Source: Stieleria neptunia
GTDB taxonomy: Bacteria > Planctomycetota > Planctomycetia > Pirellulales > Pirellulaceae
Assembly: GCF_007754155.1 (NCBI RefSeq)
Contig: NZ_CP037423.1
Location: forward strand, 9,110,938 to 9,174,937
Direction of reading: 5' to 3'
DNA: 64,000 nt
The position numbers were made by a program, and so were the translations under genes. Below, piece by piece: positions 34,372 to 43,749 of the stretch. Positions within the stretch are counted from its first letter, which is position 1. Each line of letters begins with the position of its first letter. A model generated the notes under the pieces. The model ran no database searches. It saw nothing but the letters and a program-made list of their open reading frames with translations, and was not told where the DNA came from.

Positions 34372-35277
34372 ATGCCCTACCTGTTCACCTGCCCGCACTG
34401 CAACGCGCAAACTCAGGTCGAAGATCAGTACAGCGGAAAATCCGGTGAGTGTTTTTCGTGCGGCGCACCGATCCAACTGCCCGACTTCGACGCTTCGACG
34501 ACTTCCCAATCCCGCCAAGTGAGCAAACGCCCGTTAGGGGTTTTGATTTCCGCGGGCGTTGTCTTGACCATGTTGGTTTGCATCGCGTTTGCCGCCATCC
34601 GTTTTGGCGGCGACAGCGTTTCACGACTCGCCGAGATCCGCGTCCAAAACGCTTCGATCAAGAATCTCGAAAGTATCGCCGCTGCACTCAATGCGTACGC
34701 GGCCGACTATGGAACGTACCCACCGGCGACCCTTCGCGACAGCGGCGGAATCCCGATGCATTCGTGGCGTGTCCTGATCCTGCCTTACCTCGGGGAACAG
34801 GAAACGTACGACCAGTTTGATCTCAGCAAGCCCTGGGACCATGAGCTGAACCTGCAAGCGAGCTACTCGATGCCCTCGGTGTACGTGCACCCCAGCGACA
34901 GCAACCGCGCCGGAACCCAGTCGGGATACTATTTGATCACGGGCCCGGGAACGCTTTTCCCTCCCTCAGGCCCCTTGTCTCCAGACAAAATCCAAGACAA
35001 TGCTTCTCAGACCATCCTGGTGATTGCCGGCGCCCCGCCGGTCAACCGAGCGATCGGGGGCTGGGCCGAACCGGTCGATCTTGATTACACGGCGATGCAA
35101 GGCGTGATCAACGGAACGGTCGGCATTGAACCGGGCGGCAGAATGGCCAGCGGTGCGACGATGGCGACGGTCGATGGCCGCGGCCACTTTCTCCGCAATG
35201 ACCTCTCGCCAAGAACCTTCGCCGCGCTGGTCACCCCCAACGGCAACGAACCGCTGCCCGACGACACCCTCGATTGA
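34372..35277 (+). CDS. zinc-ribbon membrane protein with DUF1559-like C-terminal domain
   Basis: The N-terminal zinc ribbon has CPHC and CFSC pairs separated by about 18 residues. A basic linker and one membrane helix (GVLISAGVVLTMLVCIAFAA) follow. The outer domain of ~215 residues has DUF1559-like features: NLESIAAALNAYAADYGTYPP, MHSWRVLILPYLGE, a SPDKIQDNASQTILVI-type segment and a late GATMATVDGRGHFL. It lacks the prepilin signal, so it is a tail-like membrane variant of that family. Function is unknown. A similar arrangement is common in Pirellulales. Confidence 0.75.
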   Translation: MPYLFTCPHCNAQTQVEDQYSGKSGECFSCGAPIQLPDFDASTTSQSRQVSKRPLGVLISAGVVLTMLVCIAFAAIRFGGDSVSRLAEIRVQNASIKNLESIAAALNAYAADYGTYPPATLRDSGGIPMHSWRVLILPYLGEQETYDQFDLSKPWDHELNLQASYSMPSVYVHPSDSNRAGTQSGYYLITGPGTLFPPSGPLSPDKIQDNASQTILVIAGAPPVNRAIGGWAEPVDLDYTAMQGVINGTVGIEPGGRMASGATMATVDGRGHFLRNDLSPRTFAALVTPNGNEPLPDDTLD

Positions 35278-35281
35278 ACAA

Positions 35282-35366
35282 GTGGGATAGGCTTCCAGCC
35301 TGTCATAGATCGTGGGATAGGCTTCCAGCCTGTCGAAGATGACAGGCTGGAAGCCTATCCCACTTG
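35282..35366. repeat. GATAGGCT-TCC-AGCCTGTC hairpins, two direct and one inverted
   Basis: Copies at 35286-35304, 35316-35334 (plus) and 35341-35359 (minus), all flanked by GTGG/CCAC. They lie between the convergent zinc-ribbon and DUF1501 genes. Confidence 0.92.
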
Positions 35367-35377
35367 CCCCCCCGTTT

Positions 35378-36817
35378 CTATGCCAAGAACCCGAGTGGAT
35401 AAGCCGTCTCGCCTTGGTTAACGAAGTTGCGGATGTTGGGCAGAATGCTTTCCATTTGGTTGTCATTTTCCAGACCGTACCACATCGCCAACTCGCACCA
35501 CATTTCGTCGACCGACGTCGTGGGCAACAGCCGACCGCGGCCGAGGTCCAGCGGGTTGCCGGGCGCCAACGAATCCGGATACGTGCCGCACAATTGATTT
35601 CCCCTGACCGGCCCGCCCATGATAATCTGGTTGCCGCCCCAGGCGTGATCGCTGCCGCGGCCATTGCTATTGAGCGTCCGCGCAAAGTCGCTGGCGGTAA
35701 AGGTCACGACATCGTTCTGAACGCCCAACTCCGTCATCGCATCATAGAAATCTTTCAGCGCTTCGCTGACACGCGTCAGATTGGTTTGCTGGTTGTTGAT
35801 CAGTTCATCGTGGTTGTCCCAGCCACCGATATTGACGAAGAAGATCTGTCGCGAGTGCCCGATCGCATCGCGTGCGCCGATCGTTTTGGCGACCATCTGC
35901 AGCTGGCTGGACAGACTGTTGTTGTCGGTCCGGAAGGTCGTGTTTAAGTTGACCGCATTGGCCGCCTCGTTGAACGCGATCGCCGAGTCGAGTGCGTTGC
36001 GGTTGGCGTTGGCGAATGTCTGCTCGACCAGGTTCCCGTAGGATCGCGACAGAACGTCATCGGTCAATTGCGTGAAAATCTTGGCCTGCGTCCAGGTTTG
36101 GCCATACCAGCCCACTTCGCTGGCGCCCGAATTGGTCACGATGTAGGGAATCACCGAGCCACCGGTCTGCATCATGTTGACCGAATTGAGCGCGATGTTC
36201 ATCGAGATGTTGTCGTTCGAATTGACTTGACTGGTGATCAGGTCGGCCATTCGCCCGGCCCAACCGGTCACTTGTGAACGGGTTTGCGGAACCGAAGTCA
36301 TCCAGTGCCGTTGCAGGTCGGCATGGGAAAACAACCCCAGCGGCAGATTGGATTGGGCCTGGTACTGGGCCATCGTCGTCGGCTCGACCAGGCTGCCGAT
36401 GTTGCACAGAAACGTCAGATCACCGGCCTGGTAAATCTGTTGCACGTCACCCATCCCCGGGTGAACACCGAAGGTTCGCCCGGTGGCATTGTCGGTGATC
36501 GGATGCAGTTCATTTTCGGGCAACCCGAGCGCACCGTTACCCGGCTGATAAACACCTCCACGTGCGGTCAAGTAGTCGGCCCGCTCGGCGGTATCCAACG
36601 GCGTCAGCATGTTGAACGAATCGTTGCCGCCGTACATGAACACACAGACGAGCGCCTTGTAGCCGCTCAAGTCATTCGCGGCGACGGCAGCGTTGGTGGC
36701 CGACAGACTGAACAACGTCGACAGCAGCGACGTGTTCGTCAGCGCCGCACAACCGCCGGCCAGTTTCAGGACATCTCGACGAAGCGGCTCGCGGTGGATG
36801 CGATGCGTGGGTCTCAT
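35378..36817 (-). CDS. DUF1501 domain-containing exported protein
   Basis: A twin-arginine-like N-terminus (RRDVLKLAGG) precedes the DUF1501 domain, which belongs to the alkaline-phosphatase/sulfatase-like superfamily. Typical segments: LVCVFMYGGNDSFNML near residue 57, VHPGMGDVQQIYQAGDL, FFVNIGGWDNHDEL and DHAWGGNQIIMGG. The length of 479 residues is normal. It lies downstream of the DUF1800 gene on the same strand with a 63-base gap. These two families occur as a pair across many planctomycetes and other bacteria, presumably acting together outside the cytoplasm; the reaction is unknown. Confidence 0.92.
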   Translation of the reverse strand: MRPTHRIHREPLRRDVLKLAGGCAALTNTSLLSTLFSLSATNAAVAANDLSGYKALVCVFMYGGNDSFNMLTPLDTAERADYLTARGGVYQPGNGALGLPENELHPITDNATGRTFGVHPGMGDVQQIYQAGDLTFLCNIGSLVEPTTMAQYQAQSNLPLGLFSHADLQRHWMTSVPQTRSQVTGWAGRMADLITSQVNSNDNISMNIALNSVNMMQTGGSVIPYIVTNSGASEVGWYGQTWTQAKIFTQLTDDVLSRSYGNLVEQTFANANRNALDSAIAFNEAANAVNLNTTFRTDNNSLSSQLQMVAKTIGARDAIGHSRQIFFVNIGGWDNHDELINNQQTNLTRVSEALKDFYDAMTELGVQNDVVTFTASDFARTLNSNGRGSDHAWGGNQIIMGGPVRGNQLCGTYPDSLAPGNPLDLGRGRLLPTTSVDEMWCELAMWYGLENDNQMESILPNIRNFVNQGETAYPLGFLA

Positions 36818-36880
36818 GACAATCGGTCCGGAAGCGGGAGAAGGGAAAGGAGGAGAAACGCGGTCGGATTCCGCGGCGAG

Positions 36881-38764
36881 CTATTGAGTGACGGCGGCGA
36901 ACGGCGACAACACGGTCGCCATCAGTGCCGCGTTGACGCGAAACTCTTCCATCCTTGGACGCCAAGTCGAGTTGGTCTTCATCCACTCGGTCTCCGCCGT
37001 CGTGACCTCGACCACCCTGTCCTTGTAGTCTTGCGGCATCGATCCATAGCAGAACACCAAATCGAAGTGATCCATCAACTGGTGCATGTCACCATCTTCG
37101 GTGCACAGCGATTCCTCCTCTTCCAGATGAAAAATCATGTCGCTGTTGTGAGAAACGCCGCTGGTGCTGTTGGACCAACGCTGTTGTGACATTTGATTGG
37201 AGATGTCCCAGATGTATCGTCCGGCCAACCGATTCGAGGTGACGGGCGTCTTGATTTGAAACTCCGGGGCGGCCAAGAATCCGTTCGGGATGCGACGTGA
37301 CGGCGTGTACCCGAGCAGCTTGCCGGGCGGCTGATAATCGGGCAGATAGAAATTGAAGACCGTCGGCGACAGGTACGGTTCTTGAGTCCAGTTGTAGTTC
37401 TGCGACATCAACATCGCGCGCCCGCTGTGGTGATTGCTGGTCGCATTCACGCCCCGCAATAATCGCGTGTATCGAATCACCGGTTCGGAGAGCGTCGAAT
37501 AATCCGTCCCCCGGGCGATGACTTCGACACGGTTGGGCCGACTGCGTCCGAGCAACCGCTGACCGCTCCAAGCTTCCGGATCCAGCAGCACCGCCTTGAC
37601 GACGGCGGCCAAGTCACCCTTGACGCCCTGCCCGTTGTTATTGAACTTGCGAGCGACACGTCGAATGTAGCCGCGAGACGGATTGCTTTTGACCAACCGC
37701 TGTATCAGACGCCGGGAAATGAAGGGCGCCACGTTGTCGTGGGCCAGCAAGTTGTCCAGCGCCGCGGCGATATCGGCGTCCCCATCCACGCTCGTTTCAC
37801 TTCCGATCACTTCCCCGCCGAGCAGCGTTTTTAAACCGGGCTCGTGCTCGAAATCGAACATCTCCATCGGTTCTTCAAATTCGTTGCCCCACCAAAACCG
37901 CCCCGTCCCGTTCGCGTTGGGATGCGGCTTGAAGGCCAACCCCGTAAAGACCTTGGCGAACTCCTTGATCGTTTCATTGTCGTAGGTCGGAATCAGATTG
38001 CCCGATTCGTCAGTCTTCAGCCGGCCGTCTTGATGCAGTTCGTACAGCCCGATCGTAAACAGTTGCATGATCTCGCGGGCATAGTTTTCGTCGGGGAATC
38101 GATTGGCGGATTCATCCGTCTTTCGGTTTCGCATGTGACTCAAGTAGACGCCCATGACCGGGTGATAGGTCACGTCCTCCAACAATTCCCGATAGTTGCC
38201 GAAGGCATGCCTGACCATCAAGTCGTAGTAGTGTGTCGGACCGAGCCACCGCCCTTCCCCGCTGTAATGCCCCGGGTTTTGATCGTTGAACCCAGCGCCG
38301 TCCTGGCTGGTCACCAGAATCTGGATCAGCGCCCACGCCACACGTTGACGAAGCTGATCTTCACCGGCCAACGCACAGTGCCACCAGGCGTGGTAGCGGT
38401 AACGCTGGATGTAGGCGTCGCCTTGCGTTGAGTTCAGCCCATCGCGGGCGATCATGTCCAGCGCCAAGGGATGGTGATACGCCGCCGGCATCGCCATCTG
38501 CTGATCGATCCATTCTTCGCAGGCACGCCGCGTCCCGATCTGGGCCATCCGATCGGCCAGCGCTTCGATCTGCTCAAGGTTGGGACCGAAGGTCGCGCGC
38601 GAGAGGAACTGGGCGGCGCGGATCTTGCGTTTGATGACTGCGACGCCTCTCCGCGAATCGACCTCAAAGGTGCCTGCATCGACGGCGGTTGCAAACACAC
38701 CGACAGTAAACACGCACACCATCCACCGGATCCAAGCACCTGTCCGCAACGGCATCGCTCTCAC
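36881..38764 (-). CDS. DUF1800 domain-containing exported protein
   Basis: A hydrophobic signal-like N-terminus (WIRWMVCVFTVGVFATAVDA) is followed by the DUF1800 core: AAQFLSRATFGPNLEQIEAL, WALIQILVTSQDG, NYARELMQLF-type segment ENYAREIMQLFTIGLYEL, and FISRRLIQRLVKSNPS. The 627-residue length is typical. It is the upstream partner of the DUF1501 gene. DUF1800 proteins have no assigned biochemistry. Confidence 0.92.
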   Translation of the reverse strand: MRAMPLRTGAWIRWMVCVFTVGVFATAVDAGTFEVDSRRGVAVIKRKIRAAQFLSRATFGPNLEQIEALADRMAQIGTRRACEEWIDQQMAMPAAYHHPLALDMIARDGLNSTQGDAYIQRYRYHAWWHCALAGEDQLRQRVAWALIQILVTSQDGAGFNDQNPGHYSGEGRWLGPTHYYDLMVRHAFGNYRELLEDVTYHPVMGVYLSHMRNRKTDESANRFPDENYAREIMQLFTIGLYELHQDGRLKTDESGNLIPTYDNETIKEFAKVFTGLAFKPHPNANGTGRFWWGNEFEEPMEMFDFEHEPGLKTLLGGEVIGSETSVDGDADIAAALDNLLAHDNVAPFISRRLIQRLVKSNPSRGYIRRVARKFNNNGQGVKGDLAAVVKAVLLDPEAWSGQRLLGRSRPNRVEVIARGTDYSTLSEPVIRYTRLLRGVNATSNHHSGRAMLMSQNYNWTQEPYLSPTVFNFYLPDYQPPGKLLGYTPSRRIPNGFLAAPEFQIKTPVTSNRLAGRYIWDISNQMSQQRWSNSTSGVSHNSDMIFHLEEEESLCTEDGDMHQLMDHFDLVFCYGSMPQDYKDRVVEVTTAETEWMKTNSTWRPRMEEFRVNAALMATVLSPFAAVTQ

Positions 38765-39676
38765 CTTGAAAAGGATTCGGCCCGGCGACCTGACCGACCA
38801 TCAACTGATCAGCCACGATGTCGCGAGCCATTTGGAATAGACCCATTCGCGTTCTTGAACGCTTGGGAGGCGCGAACGGCGACAACCCGTGCCGGATTTT
38901 CCCGACAATCGCAACATTCGCGAGAAGCAAGCTAAGCCACGCAACCACTCAGGTCAATCAGAAGACTCGGATTGGGGGGGGAGTGCAGAAGCAGACCCCC
39001 ACACACCAAAGATGCTGAAAACAAAGGGGGTTCGACGCCTTCCCCATGGGTGGACCGTCAAAAACGTTGCAGCGACCACCGAAAGCTACCCGAACTGAAG
39101 CAGCAGTTTCACAGTCAAGTATTGATTCTGGCTCCCCTCTCCCCCAACACTCTGGCGAGCCCCAGCGAGCCAGAGTGTTGGGGGAGAGGGGCTGGGGGTG
39201 AGGGGGGGAATCCAATCCATCGTGATGCATGTGAGCAGAGAAGACCCGAAGGCGAGATTTGATACCCAAGCGGTGAAACCCGACAACGATCACGCCTCAA
39301 AATAATCGGCGATTTAGCACGTCAATCGATGGGAAGCGTCTCAATGCTGAGCCCCTCACCCCCAGCCCCTACTCCCCAAAACAGATCGCGGTCAACGTCA
39401 CTCTGCGAACAAATGTTCTTCGCGCGATCTGTTTTGGGGAGAGGGGAGCCATGTCCCAAATGATGTGCCTTCGTCAATGCAAGACGGTCGATGGAGCGGA
39501 CAACGCCGGCGCGCCGAGCGCCATCGATCGAGTTTCACGACCGAGCGTTAGTCGGGTTGCGAGTTGATTTATCTAGCGCCGATCCTCGCGGCGTGGATTC
39601 ATTTTTGACGGTCCAGCCTCTGGGAGGGTGACTTTCAACCCGGCGCGACCTTAACAAGGCACAGCCGCCTCGCCCC
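38765..39676. repeat. long intergenic region with two large hairpins sharing flanks
   Basis: 39128-39210 has CCCCAACACTCTGGC / GCCAGAGTGTTGGGG arms, and 39350-39448 has CTCCCCAAAACAGATCGCG / CGCGATCTGTTTTGGGGAG arms. Both are bordered by CCCTCACCCCCAGCCCC and GAGAGGGGAGCC words. The rest of the 900 bases (upstream of DUF1800 and beyond the argG stop) shows no supportable gene. Confidence 0.85.
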
Positions 39677-40897
39677 CTAATACTTCCGCGGCGTCACGGT
39701 GCCTTGGACGCGGCTGGGCAAGCCTTGAATCCTCAAGAAGCCTTCGGCGTCATCTTGGTTGTAGGACCCGCCGCCTTCCATGGTCGCGATCTCGGCGTCG
39801 TACAAGCTGTTCGGACTGCTTCGCGAGTCCACCGAGATGTTGCCCTTGTAGAGTTTCAGCGTGACTTCACCGGTCACGATCGCTTGGGCTTGCTTGATGA
39901 ACGACATCAATGCGTCCATCTTGGGCGTGTACCAGAAACCGTAATAGACCATCTCGGCGACTTCCGGTGCCAACCGATCGCGGAGGTGCATCAGATCGCG
40001 GTCCATCGTCAATTGCTCGACATACATCAACGCATCGTACAGGATCGTCATCCCGGGCGACTCATAGACGCCGCGGCTTTTCATCCCGACGAAACGGTTC
40101 TCGATCATATCGATTCGACCGATGCCGTTGCGACCGCCGATATCATTGAGCCGCTCGACCATTTCCAACGCATTGACGGCCTGGCCGTTGAGCGTCGTGG
40201 GGACTCCCGATTCGAACCCGATCGTCACCGACTCGCTTTCGTCGGGTGCTTCTTGGGGACTGACCCCCATCCCGAAATCGACCAGTTCAACGCCGTTGAC
40301 GTCCAACTCTTCTAACTCGCCAGCCTCGTAACTGATGTGCAACACGTTTTCGTCGCTGCTGTACGGCTTGGCGGTCGACGCTTTGACCGGAATGTTCTTC
40401 TCGGCACAGTAGGCGATCAATTCGGTTCGGCCGGGGAACGCGTCACGGAACTCCTTGATTCTCCAAGGTGCGATCATCTCGACCTTGGGATCGAGTGCTT
40501 CGGCGGCCAGCTGAAAACGACACTGATCGTTGCCCTTGCCGGTCGCACCGTGGGCGTACGCGACCGCCCCCACTTCGCGAGCCACTTGCAGACAAACCTT
40601 GCTGATCAACGGCCGCGCGATCGAGGTTCCCAGCAGATAGATCTGTTCATACTTGGCCTGCCAGGCGAGCACGGGGAATGCAAAGTCGCGGCACAATTCT
40701 TCGCGAACGTCGATCAATTTCGCCGACGCCGCACCGCAGTCCCGCGCCTTTTGCATGATCGCCTCGCGATCCTCACAGGGCTGTCCTAAATCGACATACA
40801 CGGCATGGACTTCGTAACCTTGGTCCTGCAACCATCCCAGGATCACGGAGGTATCCAGACCGCCGGAGTACGCCAATACGCATTTTTTGGTCGACAT
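39677..40897 (-). CDS. argG: argininosuccinate synthase
   Basis: ATP-dependent condensation of citrulline and aspartate in arginine synthesis. The ATP-pyrophosphatase P-loop is at the N-terminus (KKCVLAYSGGLDTSVIL), followed by AYAHGATGKGNDQCRF and DIGGRNGIGRIDMIENRFVG. ATG at 40897 gives the standard 406-residue protein; the frame stays open to 41092 but that part is arginine-rich and unrelated. No other arg genes are in the window. Confidence 0.97.
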   Translation of the reverse strand: MSTKKCVLAYSGGLDTSVILGWLQDQGYEVHAVYVDLGQPCEDREAIMQKARDCGAASAKLIDVREELCRDFAFPVLAWQAKYEQIYLLGTSIARPLISKVCLQVAREVGAVAYAHGATGKGNDQCRFQLAAEALDPKVEMIAPWRIKEFRDAFPGRTELIAYCAEKNIPVKASTAKPYSSDENVLHISYEAGELEELDVNGVELVDFGMGVSPQEAPDESESVTIGFESGVPTTLNGQAVNALEMVERLNDIGGRNGIGRIDMIENRFVGMKSRGVYESPGMTILYDALMYVEQLTMDRDLMHLRDRLAPEVAEMVYYGFWYTPKMDALMSFIKQAQAIVTGEVTLKLYKGNISVDSRSSPNSLYDAEIATMEGGGSYNQDDAEGFLRIQGLPSRVQGTVTPRKY

Positions 40898-41147
40898 GAA
40901 CAAATGCCTTTGCTGATGCTGTCTAGTGAAGGGTTGGGGTCGCCGGACGCGCCGGAGTTGGCCCGCCGGAATTGGGGGACCTATTCTACGCTCGCGACAT
41001 CGGCTTCGCTGGGGCGACCTTGATTGGATAACATGGAAACTGCAGCACATTGGACCAGCGCATCGTCGAGTTGCGAACCCCGCTTTGGTCAAGACTCCCC
41101 TGCCCTGCCCCGACCCGTCCCGCTCCCCGACTTTTCACGGCCGATCC

Positions 41148-42047
41148 TTGCCTCCCCATCCGCCTCCCCATCCGCCTCGCAATCCGAATCCGAAAGACCT
41201 GGCCCGCCTGCTGACCGAGGTGGCGACCGGCCGCATCAGCGCGTCGGACGCCTTGGCGACCCTGACCGCCGCGTCATTCGGCGTCCCCCCTAACGCTGCC
41301 GACGCCCCGGCGGCCGACCGCGTCACGCTGGACCTGGATCGCCAGCGACGCTGCGGGTTTCCCGAAGTGATCTACGGCGACGGCAAACCGGCCGAGATGA
41401 TCGCCGCCATCATCCGGGCCCAACAAGACGCCGGCCAGCCGTCCTTCGCCACCCGCGTCGCCGCGGCGGTCGCCGAACAAGTCCGAGCCCAAATCCCCGA
41501 CGTGCGGTTCAACCCGATCGCAAGAACGCTGACCGCGGGAATCTCCGAGCCGCCACTGCCGACTCCACTGCCGACTCCACTGCCCAGTCCACTGCCCAGT
41601 CGGTCGGCTGCGGCCGCAGATCCGGACGCCGCACCGATCGCGCACGTCGCCGTCGTCACCGCCGGCAGCACCGATGCCCCGGTGGCCGAAGAAGCGATCG
41701 AGACGTTGCACTGGATGGGCATCCCGTTTCGGTCATTCGACGACATCGGCGTGGCCGGCCCGGCCCGGCTGCTGGCCGCGGTGCCGCACTTGCGCCAAGC
41801 CGCCGCGGTGGTCGTGATCGCGGGCATGGAAGGCGCCCTCCCGGCCGCCGTCGGCGGTCATCTGAGTGTGCCCGTGTTTGCCGTCCCGACCAGCGTCGGT
41901 TACGGAGCGACCCTCGGCGGGCTGACCGCGATGCTGGGGATGCTCAGCTCCTGTGCGTCCAACGTCGCCGTCGTCAACATCGATGCGGGGTTCAAAGCCG
42001 CCTACTTATCCGGATTGGTCGTCCGGCAACTTCAACGCTCCCCGTAG
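41148..42047 (+). CDS. larB: LarB: pyridinium-3,5-biscarboxylic acid mononucleotide synthase
   Basis: Makes the carboxylated precursor of the nickel-pincer nucleotide cofactor. The C-terminal PurE-like domain shows VAVVTAGSTDAPVAEEA, VVIAGMEGALPAAVGG and VPTSVGYGATLGGLTAMLGML. The conserved N-terminal helix begins at KDLARLLTEVATGRIS. No ATG fits; TTG at 41148 is the nearest upstream candidate and 41085 (TTG) is another, so the start is uncertain. Two 12-bp tandem duplications lie in the gene, one giving a PPHPPPHPP N-terminus and one an LPTPLPTPLPSPLPS linker near 41570. larC and larE are not in the window. Confidence 0.88.
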   Translation: MPPHPPPHPPRNPNPKDLARLLTEVATGRISASDALATLTAASFGVPPNAADAPAADRVTLDLDRQRRCGFPEVIYGDGKPAEMIAAIIRAQQDAGQPSFATRVAAAVAEQVRAQIPDVRFNPIARTLTAGISEPPLPTPLPTPLPSPLPSRSAAAADPDAAPIAHVAVVTAGSTDAPVAEEAIETLHWMGIPFRSFDDIGVAGPARLLAAVPHLRQAAAVVVIAGMEGALPAAVGGHLSVPVFAVPTSVGYGATLGGLTAMLGMLSSCASNVAVVNIDAGFKAAYLSGLVVRQLQRSP

Positions 42048-42063
42048 CGGAACGCGGTGAAGC

Positions 42064-42530
42064 ATGGATGGCCTGGGCTTGACGAAGTTTGAGCGGCAGG
42101 GCGCCAGCCCTCCGGTCTCCACTCCTCGACTCCTCGTTCCAAGGCTCCGCCTTGGAACGCAATGTCTCGGTGGCTCTGCCACACATTGTTCACGGCCAGG
42201 AGGCGGCCCCTCCAAGACAGCGTGTCCCCAGGCGGAGCCCGGGAACAAGGGGATGACACGCTGGAAGCCTATCCCACTCTTAACTCGTTCCAAGGCTCCG
42301 CCTTGGAACGCAATACCTCGGTGGCTCCGCCACACACCGTTCACGGCCAGGAGGCGGAGCCTCCAAGACAGCGTGTCCCGAGGCGGAGCCTGGGAACAAG
42401 GGGATGACAGGCTGGAAGCCTATCCCACTCTTGACTCGTTCCAAGGCTCCGCCTTGGAACGCAATGTCTCGGTGGCTCTGCCACACGCCGTTCGCGGCCA
42501 GGAGGCGGAATCTCCATGACAGTGCGTGGC
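42064..42530. repeat. composite repeat: ~150-bp unit of TCC-triloop hairpins, about three tandem copies
   Basis: Each unit contains TTCCAAGGC-TCC-GCCTTGGAA (42137, 42288, 42439), then GGTGGC-TC[CT]-GCCAC, then GGAGGC-GGA-GCCTCC or a variant, GGCGGAGCC[CT]GGGAACA, and ends with an inverted GATAGGCT-type hairpin (42255-42273 and 42406-42424). The third unit is truncated. A small hairpin AGGGC-GCCA-GCCCT precedes the block at 42092. The ORFs across it are not genes. Confidence 0.92.
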
Positions 42531-42607
42531 CTTGTATGATGGGTCGGAGCCCGATCGATCCACCGAACCGACAACTCTCAGCCCTCCCTCGGTAACCCTC
42601 TCCCAAC

Positions 42608-43483
42608 ATGTCGCACCCCGCGCCTCCCCTGCCCTTCCCCGACCGCGCGACCGATGCCCACAAAGGCGACTTCGGACGCGTGCTGCTGATCGGCGGTTCG
42701 CGCGGCATGGCGGGCTCGATCGCGCTGTCATCGATGGCGGCACTGAAAACCGGTTCGGGACTGGTTTCGACGGCCATCCCGGATCGCTGTCTGGACACGG
42801 TCGCAGGCTTTCATCCCGGCATCATGACGATCCCGCTGGCCGATACCGATGACGGTCAGTTCCATTTGTCGGCGACACTGCCAGCGTTCGATTCGTTTGA
42901 TGCCGTCGGCTGTGGTCCGGGCATGCGGACCGGTCCTGGGTCGCTGCGGATCGTCGAATCGCTGTTGCAAAAAAACGAATGCCTGCGCGTGATGGACGCC
43001 GACGCGATCAACCTGATCTCCGAGCACCAACTATTGGACTCCCCTGCCCTGCCCCGCGATCAATCCACGCTGGTCCTGACGCCGCACCCGGGCGAACTGG
43101 CGCGATTGACCGGAGTGTCCGCCGGCGATCGCCCCGGCCAACTGGCCGCGGCGGAATCCCTGGTCGAAAAACACGGCCTGACGATCGTCGTCAAAGGCGG
43201 GCCAACCGTCGTGGTCGGTTGCGATGCAGACGACGGCAACGCGGTGCGGTCGGTCAACAACACCGGGAACCCGGGCATGGCCAGCGCCGGCAGCGGTGAC
43301 GTCTTGACCGGCGTCATCACCTCATTGTTGGGCCAACGGCTCTCGCCTTGGGACGCCGCACGGTTGGGCGTGTTTGTGCACGGCCTGGCCGGTGACACCG
43401 CCGCCGCGCATCACTCCCAGCCCGGGATGACCTGCGTGGAGTTGCTGCAAGCCCTCCCCGCCGCGATCGGATTGATCGAGTGA
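42608..43483 (+). CDS. nnrD: ADP-dependent NAD(P)H-hydrate dehydratase
   Basis: Repairs hydrated NAD(P)H. A ribokinase-fold YjeF C-terminal-type protein: KGDFGRVLLIGGSRGMAG, GCGPGMRT, VMDADAIN, LTPHPGELARLTG, and the nucleotide-binding GNPGMASAGSGDVLTGVI. Length is 291 residues; the epimerase (YjeF N-terminal) domain is absent, so NnrE must be separate. An LLDSPALPRDQ segment lies over two overlapping CCCTGCCC octamers and looks like a loop expansion. Confidence 0.94.
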   Translation: MSHPAPPLPFPDRATDAHKGDFGRVLLIGGSRGMAGSIALSSMAALKTGSGLVSTAIPDRCLDTVAGFHPGIMTIPLADTDDGQFHLSATLPAFDSFDAVGCGPGMRTGPGSLRIVESLLQKNECLRVMDADAINLISEHQLLDSPALPRDQSTLVLTPHPGELARLTGVSAGDRPGQLAAAESLVEKHGLTIVVKGGPTVVVGCDADDGNAVRSVNNTGNPGMASAGSGDVLTGVITSLLGQRLSPWDAARLGVFVHGLAGDTAAAHHSQPGMTCVELLQALPAAIGLIE

Positions 43484-43497
43484 TCGGCACCCCAGCG

Positions 43498-43606
43498 GGA
43501 CGCGTCAGCGACTGTTGATTGAGTGCGCCGCGGGCGCGTAAGCGGCCGGGCATCCCGGCGTCGCCCGAGGCCTGACGGCCAGCGGCTCACCATGGACTCA
43601 GCAGAT
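43498..43606. repeat. REP-type palindrome, copy 4
   Basis: Same orientation as the 16.1-kb copy: GCGCGTAAGCGGCCGGGCA, CCCGAGGCCTGACGGCC, then AGCGGCTCACCATGGACTCA and GCAGAT. The first arm is more diverged than in the other copies. The rest of the gap to 43749 is the promoter side of the ABC operon. Confidence 0.82.
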
Positions 43607-43749
43607 ATCGATTCAATCAACCGCCCGCTCACGCCACGTGCTGACATGCGGCATCCCGGCGGGAAACGCGATCCGCCTTCTTCCCCATCGGCGCCACCAA
43701 AATCGGCTATCATTGCGGCTTCCCTCCCCTACTCTTCCCGATCCCTGCT

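Noticed and set aside
40926..41147. Upstream extension of larB
   Set aside because: The extra residues are arginine/proline-rich, overlap the argG start region and have no counterpart in LarB proteins.
42064..42530. Several ORFs on both strands with LVPRLRLGT, GWKPIPL or DRLEAYPT words
   Set aside because: They follow the composite hairpin repeats exactly and recur wherever those repeats occur, in any frame.
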